A stretch of 64,000 nt of DNA, taken from contig JAJFKV010000064.1 of assembly GCA_021773055.1 (NCBI GenBank), positions 101,968 to 165,967 on the forward strand, written 5' to 3'. The position numbers and the translations under genes were made by a program. This DNA is from Woeseiaceae bacterium (GTDB lineage Bacteria; Pseudomonadota; Gammaproteobacteria; Steroidobacterales; Woeseiaceae). The notes beneath the pieces were generated by a model. That model was not told the DNA's origin, did not search any database, and worked only from the letters and a program-made list of their open reading frames with translations. Shown here in pieces: positions 60,526 through 64,000 of this stretch (positions within the stretch are counted from its first letter, which is position 1; every line of letters starts with the position of its first letter).

Positions 60526-61129
60526 GCGCCGGGTCATCCGCCTCTCAGGGCTTGGCTTGTGCCTGCTCGTCCTGTCGGGCTGCGCAAGCACCCGGCCCAG
60601 CGTTGATCTCCCGGATATCAGTTCCTGGGAGCTTCGCCGGCAGGTTCTTGGCGAGGTCCGCGACTGGGAATTCCGCGGCCGCATCGCGGTGAAAGCCGGA
60701 GACGAGGGATTTAACGGCAAGTTCAACTGGACGCAGACCGGTGGTCATTTCTATGCAACCGTCAGCGGCCCGCTGGGTATCGGCACTGTGATTATCGAGG
60801 GCTCGCAAGGCGCTATTGTCCTGACGGATAAGGATGGCAAAAAGACGGCGTTGATAGATCCGGAAACCGAGCTTTACTACCGCTACGGATGGACGATTCC
60901 CGTCGCGTCATTAAGATACTGGGCGCTGGGCATCCCGGATCCGGGCAGTGAGGCGGTTACTGATATTGATGACGCAGGCCTCCTGGTCAATCTCGAGCAA
61001 AGTCACTGGAATGTTAAAATTTCGCGCTATCGGGAGAGCGCGGGACAGCAACTGCCACGCAAACTGACAGCCACCAACCCGGATACCCGCGTACGGATGG
61101 TCATCGACAAATGGTCGTTCTTCGAGTGA
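60491..61129 (+). CDS. lolB: outer-membrane lipoprotein receptor LolB
   Basis: Receives lipoproteins from LolA and inserts them into the outer membrane. 212 residues. Lipobox LLVLSGCASTRP near residue 31, with a longer than usual N-terminus; the start is embedded in the TPR gene. The LolB core is visible: EVRDWEFRGRIAVKAGDEGFNGKFNW and YYRYGWTIPVASLRYWALGIPDP. In most relatives ispE follows; here palindromic repeats and a tRNA gene follow instead. Confidence 0.93.
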   Translation: MFANDFSHQRPERRVIRLSGLGLCLLVLSGCASTRPSVDLPDISSWELRRQVLGEVRDWEFRGRIAVKAGDEGFNGKFNWTQTGGHFYATVSGPLGIGTVIIEGSQGAIVLTDKDGKKTALIDPETELYYRYGWTIPVASLRYWALGIPDPGSEAVTDIDDAGLLVNLEQSHWNVKISRYRESAGQQLPRKLTATNPDTRVRMVIDKWSFFE

Positions 61130-61173
61130 AAGGGGTCTGACCCCTTTCGTGGAAAAGGGGTCGGACCCCTTTG
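61128..61173. repeat. two tandem short palindromes (GGGGTCNGACCCC type)
   Basis: AAAGGGGTCTGACCCCTTT and, after eight bases, AAAGGGGTCGGACCCCTTT. Each is a near-perfect inverted repeat around one central base, and they differ from each other at that base. They begin on the last codon of lolB. Short tandem palindromes like these resemble REP elements mobilised by RAYT transposases; they could also act as a terminator. No other copy was noticed in the window. Confidence 0.8.
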
Positions 61174-61186
61174 AGTCCTTTCAGCG

Positions 61187-61217
61187 TTGACAGTGACGAT
61201 GCGTGACAGCACACTAC
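61187..61217 (+). promoter_or_regulatory. weak candidate promoter for tRNA-Gln
   Basis: A perfect TTGACA (61187-61192) is followed by only poor -10 matches: CACTAC at 61212-61217 with 19-base spacing. It lies about 30 bases before the tRNA. The tRNA could otherwise be read through from lolB. Confidence 0.3.
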
Positions 61218-61245
61218 GCCGGAATTACCACACCATCACCCTGAT

Positions 61246-61320
61246 TGGGGCGTAGCCAAGCGGTAAGGCATCGGGTTTTGATCCCGTGTACCGCAGGTTC
61301 GAATCCTGCCGCCCCAGCCA
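61246..61320 (+). tRNA. tRNA-Gln (TTG anticodon)
   Basis: A 75-base cloverleaf with encoded CCA: acceptor TGGGGCG pairs with CGCCCCA, D arm TAGCCAAGCGGTAAGGCA, anticodon arm TCGGG-TTTTGAT-CCCGT with TTG, and T arm GCAGG-TTCGAAT-CCTGC. It sits immediately before prs, as in related gammaproteobacteria. It is the substrate class of GatCAB if Gln-tRNA is made by transamidation. Confidence 0.97.
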
Positions 61321-61341
61321 TTTCTCGCCCAAGGAGGCAAC

Positions 61342-62295
61342 GTGGATCTGGCAACAACGGCGGTATTTACGGGCAACGCCCACCCGCAACTCGCGCAGGA
61401 CATTGCTCGTTACTTAAGAATTCCGCTGGCACGTGCCCAGGTTGGCCGTTTCTCAGACGGCGAGATTAACGTTGAGATTCTTGAGAACATTCGGGGTCGT
61501 GAGACGTTCATCATCCAGCCAACCTGCCCGCCGGCTTCCGAGAACCTCATGGAGTTACTGGTCATGGTTGACGCGGCCAGGCGCGCATCTGCCGCGCGTA
61601 TCACGGCTGTGGTGCCGTATTTCGGATTTGCTCGCCAGGACCGTCGCCCACGCTCCTCGCGCGTGCCCATTACGGCTAAACTGGTTGCGAAAATGTTTGG
61701 CACAGCGGGTGTCGATCGTGTCCTTACCGTCGATCTGCACGCGGACCAGATTCAGGGATTCTTTGATGTCGCAGTCGACAACGTCTATGCCTCACCTTTG
61801 CTGCTTGGCGATGTGTGGAAACACAAGTACGAGGACATGGTAGTAGTCTCACCCGATGTCGGTGGTGTAGTACGTGCCCGAGCTCTGGCGAAGCGTCTCG
61901 GCGATGCGGATCTTGTCATTATCGATAAACGTCGTGACAAGGCGAATCAGTCGGAAGTCATGAATATCATCGGCGAGGTTGACGGCAAGAACTGCGTCAT
62001 GATCGATGACATGGTCGATACCGCCGGCACCTTATGTCATGCGGCAGGTGCACTTAAAGATCAAGGCGCAAAAAGCGTTGCGGCCTACATTACACACGCG
62101 GTCTTGTCCGGCCCGGCTGTGGCCCGAATTACCGAGTCCAGCCTGGACGAGGTTGTCGTCACCGACACGATCCCGCTCAACGAGGAGGCAAAGGCCTGCG
62201 CGACGATCCGGCAGCTCTCAACGGCGGAACTGCTGGGCGAGACAATGCGACGGATATCCGACGATGAGTCGGTTTCTTCGCTGTACGTGGATTAG
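61342..62295 (+). CDS. prs: ribose-phosphate pyrophosphokinase
   Basis: Makes PRPP from ribose-5-phosphate and ATP for nucleotide, His and Trp synthesis. 317 residues. GTG start with an excellent Shine-Dalgarno (AAGGAGG). Motifs: [44 protein letters not shown] and the PRPP-binding [15 protein letters not shown]. 21 bases after the tRNA. Usually follows ispE, which is absent here. Confidence 0.97.
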   Translation: MDLATTAVFTGNAHPQLAQDIARYLRIPLARAQVGRFSDGEINVEILENIRGRETFIIQPTCPPASENLMELLVMVDAARRASAARITAVVPYFGFARQDRRPRSSRVPITAKLVAKMFGTAGVDRVLTVDLHADQIQGFFDVAVDNVYASPLLLGDVWKHKYEDMVVVSPDVGGVVRARALAKRLGDADLVIIDKRRDKANQSEVMNIIGEVDGKNCVMIDDMVDTAGTLCHAAGALKDQGAKSVAAYITHAVLSGPAVARITESSLDEVVVTDTIPLNEEAKACATIRQLSTAELLGETMRRISDDESVSSLYVD

Positions 62296-62382
62296 CTGGC
62301 CGTCGGGCGGGATACTGTTTACTGGAATGGCTCGCTTCGCTGCGCTTTATTTCCTGAAAACAGTATCCCGCCCGCCGACCAG
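62296..62382. repeat. long imperfect palindrome (25-base arms) after prs
   Basis: The left arm 62296-62320 and right arm 62358-62382 are inverted repeats with 23 of 25 positions matching (for example GGGCGGGATACTGTTT against AAACAGTATCCCGCCC), around a 37-base loop. It begins on the base after the prs stop. It may stop or attenuate transcription between prs and rplY, or be a small palindromic mobile element. No T-run follows the right arm, which argues against a classical terminator. Confidence 0.8.
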
Positions 62383-62515
62383 CCCGACACAACAGGGTAG
62401 CGCCGGTCTCCGGCATCAGTTAATATGCGCGCCCTTGCGTGGATTGGTCGCGATTCACGCGTTTTTAATGTCTGAAATAAATTCAGCAAAATCAAGTAAT
62501 TAGTGGAGAAGAGTC

Positions 62516-63214
62516 ATGAGTGACGATTTCGATCTGATTGCGGAACTCCGGGCAGATCAGGGGAAAGGTGCGAGCCGCCGCCTGCGTCACCAGGGAAAAG
62601 TTCCAGCAATCATCTACGGTGCCGGGCGTCCGCCGCGCGCACTAGCGTTTGACCAGAACAAAGTACTGCAGCAACTCGAGAACGAGTCGTTCTATTCGAG
62701 CATCCTGAACATCCAGGTCAACGACAAAAGTCAGGCTGCGATTCTGAAGGATCTGCAACGCCATCCTGCCAAGCACATGATCATGCACATGGATTTCCAG
62801 CGCATCGTTGATGATGTCGAAATCAAGATGAATGTTCCGCTTCATTTTATCGGCGAAGATATTGCTCCTGGCATCAAAACTGGCGGTGGTAGCGTTTCTC
62901 GCCTTCTGAACGACGTGGAAGTGTCTTGTCTGCCGAAGTACTTGCCGGAATATCTCGAAGTTGATATTTCCGAGCTGGAACTGGACGAAATGTTGAATCT
63001 GTCCGAAATCAAGTTGCCAGAGGGTGTTGAGATTCCTCAGTTGGCCCCAGGCATTGATAATGACCAGCCTATGGTCTCGATTCACGTGATCAAGGAAATA
63101 GTGATCGAGGAAGAAGAAGTCGAGGACGAAGCAGTAGAAGCCGGCGAAGAAGGCGAAGCAGCAGGCGACGAACCTGCAGCAGAAGCTTCCGGCGACGAGT
63201 CCGGCGACGAGTAA
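62516..63214 (+). CDS. rplY: 50S ribosomal protein L25 (general stress protein Ctc)
   Basis: 232 residues, the long two-domain Ctc form: N-terminal 5S-rRNA-binding domain (LIAELRADQGKGASRRLRHQ, PAIIYGAGRPPRALAFD) and a C-terminal beta domain (GGGSVSRLLNDVEVSCLPKYLPEYLEVDI), ending in an acidic Glu/Ala tail after VIEEEEVEDEAVEAGEEGEA. GGAGAAGAG precedes the ATG. The tail is very low complexity and likely disordered. Placement before pth is classical. Confidence 0.96.
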   Translation: MSDDFDLIAELRADQGKGASRRLRHQGKVPAIIYGAGRPPRALAFDQNKVLQQLENESFYSSILNIQVNDKSQAAILKDLQRHPAKHMIMHMDFQRIVDDVEIKMNVPLHFIGEDIAPGIKTGGGSVSRLLNDVEVSCLPKYLPEYLEVDISELELDEMLNLSEIKLPEGVEIPQLAPGIDNDQPMVSIHVIKEIVIEEEEVEDEAVEAGEEGEAAGDEPAAEASGDESGDE

Positions 63215-63234
63215 GCTTGTTCGCAAGAAAAGTG

Positions 63235-63265
63235 AAAAGACCGCCATCTGGCGGTCTTTTTGTTT
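63235..63265 (+). terminator. Rho-independent terminator after rplY
   Basis: The stem AAAAGACCGCCA / TGGCGGTCTTTT around a two-base TC loop (12 perfect pairs) is followed by TGTTT. It lies 20 bases after the rplY stop, so pth may need its own promoter or depend on readthrough. Confidence 0.85.
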
Positions 63266-63279
63266 AAGATTGCCCCGCA

Positions 63280-63861
63280 ATGACGACATCGATCCGATTA
63301 ATCGCCGGCCTTGGCAACCCCGAGGAAAAATACGAGCGCACACTTCACAACGCCGGTTTCTGGTTTGTGGACGCGCTGGCGGCAAAGTATGGCGGCAGTT
63401 TTCGCTATGAGAAGAAGTTTGATGCAGATTGCTGCAAGGTCAGCTTGAACGGCGAGGATATCTGGCTCGTTAAACCGCAGAGCTATATGAACCTCAGCGG
63501 CGGACCAATTCGTGGCGTGCTCGACTACTACAGATTGAAGGCCACCGGGTTGTTGGTGGCGCACGATGAGATCGACTTGCCACCAGGCACTACACGCCTG
63601 AAGCAGGGCGGTGGGCACGGTGGCCACAACGGCCTGCGTGACATCATCCGCCATTGCGGTGCCGATTTCACCCGCTTGCGACTGGGTGTTGGCCATCCTG
63701 GTGAGAAAAGCCAGGTGACGGGCCACGTTCTGAAACGCGGTTCCGCGGATGTTGAACGTGCGCTTGCAGACAATATTGACGACGCGATTAATGTGCTGCC
63801 GTTGCTGATTGACGGAAGCCTGAACGCGGCGCAGAAAGAACTACATACAAGAGACGAATAA
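63280..63861 (+). CDS. pth: peptidyl-tRNA hydrolase
   Basis: Recycles peptidyl-tRNA released by drop-off. 193 residues. Active-site motifs: [22 protein letters not shown] (catalytic His after Thr-Leu), [24 protein letters not shown] and [13 protein letters not shown]. Its stop overlaps the ychF ATG by one base. Confidence 0.97.
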   Translation: MTTSIRLIAGLGNPEEKYERTLHNAGFWFVDALAAKYGGSFRYEKKFDADCCKVSLNGEDIWLVKPQSYMNLSGGPIRGVLDYYRLKATGLLVAHDEIDLPPGTTRLKQGGGHGGHNGLRDIIRHCGADFTRLRLGVGHPGEKSQVTGHVLKRGSADVERALADNIDDAINVLPLLIDGSLNAAQKELHTRDE

Positions 63862-64000
63862 TGGCAATTACCTGTGGCATCGTCGGCTTGCCGAACGTTG
63901 GCAAATCGACCCTGTTTAATGCACTGACCGCGAACGAGATCGCGGCCGAGAACTATCCGTTCTGCACCATCGAGCCGAACGTGGGTATTGTTCCGGTCCC
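63861..64000 (+). CDS. ychF: redox-regulated GTPase/ATPase YchF, N-terminal part
   Basis: Only the first 46 codons are inside the window. The start [20 protein letters not shown] carries the Walker A loop in the form GLPNVGKST, followed by [18 protein letters not shown], diagnostic of YchF/OLA1. It binds ATP and ribosomes. pth-ychF is the standard pair. Confidence 0.97.
   Translation, partial: MAITCGIVGLPNVGKSTLFNALTANEIAAENYPFCTIEPNVGIVPV

Noticed and set aside
63120..63212. GAAG/GACG-rich repeats at the end of rplY as a DNA repeat element
   Set aside because: They encode the low-complexity acidic tail typical of Ctc-type L25 and need no other explanation.

Overview
The window looks like a chromosomal segment of a free-living gammaproteobacterium. 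The evidence is gene order: lptD-surA-pdxA-rsmA-apaG-apaH, mreBCD-mrdA-rodA-mltB-rlpA-dacA-ybeD-lipB, and hemA/lolB/prs/rplY/pth/ychF are all gammaproteobacterial arrangements, and the proteins for outer-membrane assembly (LptD, SurA, LolB) show a Gram-negative envelope. I would guess an environmental or marine lineage near Woeseiales, Chromatiales or Steroidobacterales, but that placement is inference only. No CRISPR array, prophage, rRNA or insertion-sequence transposase was seen. One tRNA gene (Gln, TTG) is present.

Layout. (1) 0-8 kb: end of a PDZ serine protease, an M23 peptidase, a small phosphatase/ArsC-like protein, a TerB-like protein, a YyaL-type thioredoxin-domain protein, then lgt-thyA-folA and a membrane-protein gene broken by one in-frame stop. 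(2) 8-14.5 kb, minus strand: the apaH-apaG-rsmA-pdxA-surA-lptD operon. (3) 14.6-16.3 kb, plus strand: an AmgK/MurU-like pair for cell-wall sugar recycling, whose first gene has no ordinary start codon at its conserved N-terminus. (4) 16.3-25.6 kb, minus strand: a ten-gene block for rod-shape morphogenesis, peptidoglycan remodelling and lipoate transfer. (5) 25.7-31.0 kb, plus strand: gatCAB, hslO (Hsp33) and a hemerythrin-GGDEF diguanylate cyclase. (6) 31-38.6 kb: an accessory stretch of small mixed genes around a peptidase-containing ABC exporter plus HlyD-type adaptor (bacteriocin/RiPP export type) with no visible substrate gene. (7) 38.7-44.3 kb: an ArsR-methyltransferase fusion regulator with an operator across its start codon, followed by metF and metH. 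(8) 44.3-46.6 kb: a beta-propeller protein, then a TetR regulator and a small exported protein whose promoters carry the same CAGAAT-N4-ATTCTG operator. (9) 46.6-58.7 kb: moeB, a cyclophilin, prmC, then an accessory block (cystathionine beta-synthase-like enzyme, DUF4259 and DUF1330 proteins, lipoprotein, M20 peptidase, NHL-TPR protein, a decayed M20 fragment, unknowns), then prfA-hemA. (10) 58.8-64 kb: TPR protein, lolB, tRNA-Gln, prs, rplY, pth, ychF. The expected ispE is missing, and palindromic repeats sit in this stretch.

The core blocks join envelope biogenesis (LPS and lipoprotein transport, rod complex, murein recycling), translation fidelity and termination (GatCAB with tRNA-Gln, PrfA/PrmC, RsmA, Pth, YchF) and folate/methionine one-carbon metabolism (ThyA, FolA, MetF, MetH). 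The most promising places for something new are the orphan exporter pair, the TetR/small exported protein unit with its leaderless repressor, the ArsR-methyltransferase control of metF-metH, and the remodelled M20/NHL block that separates prfA from prmC.
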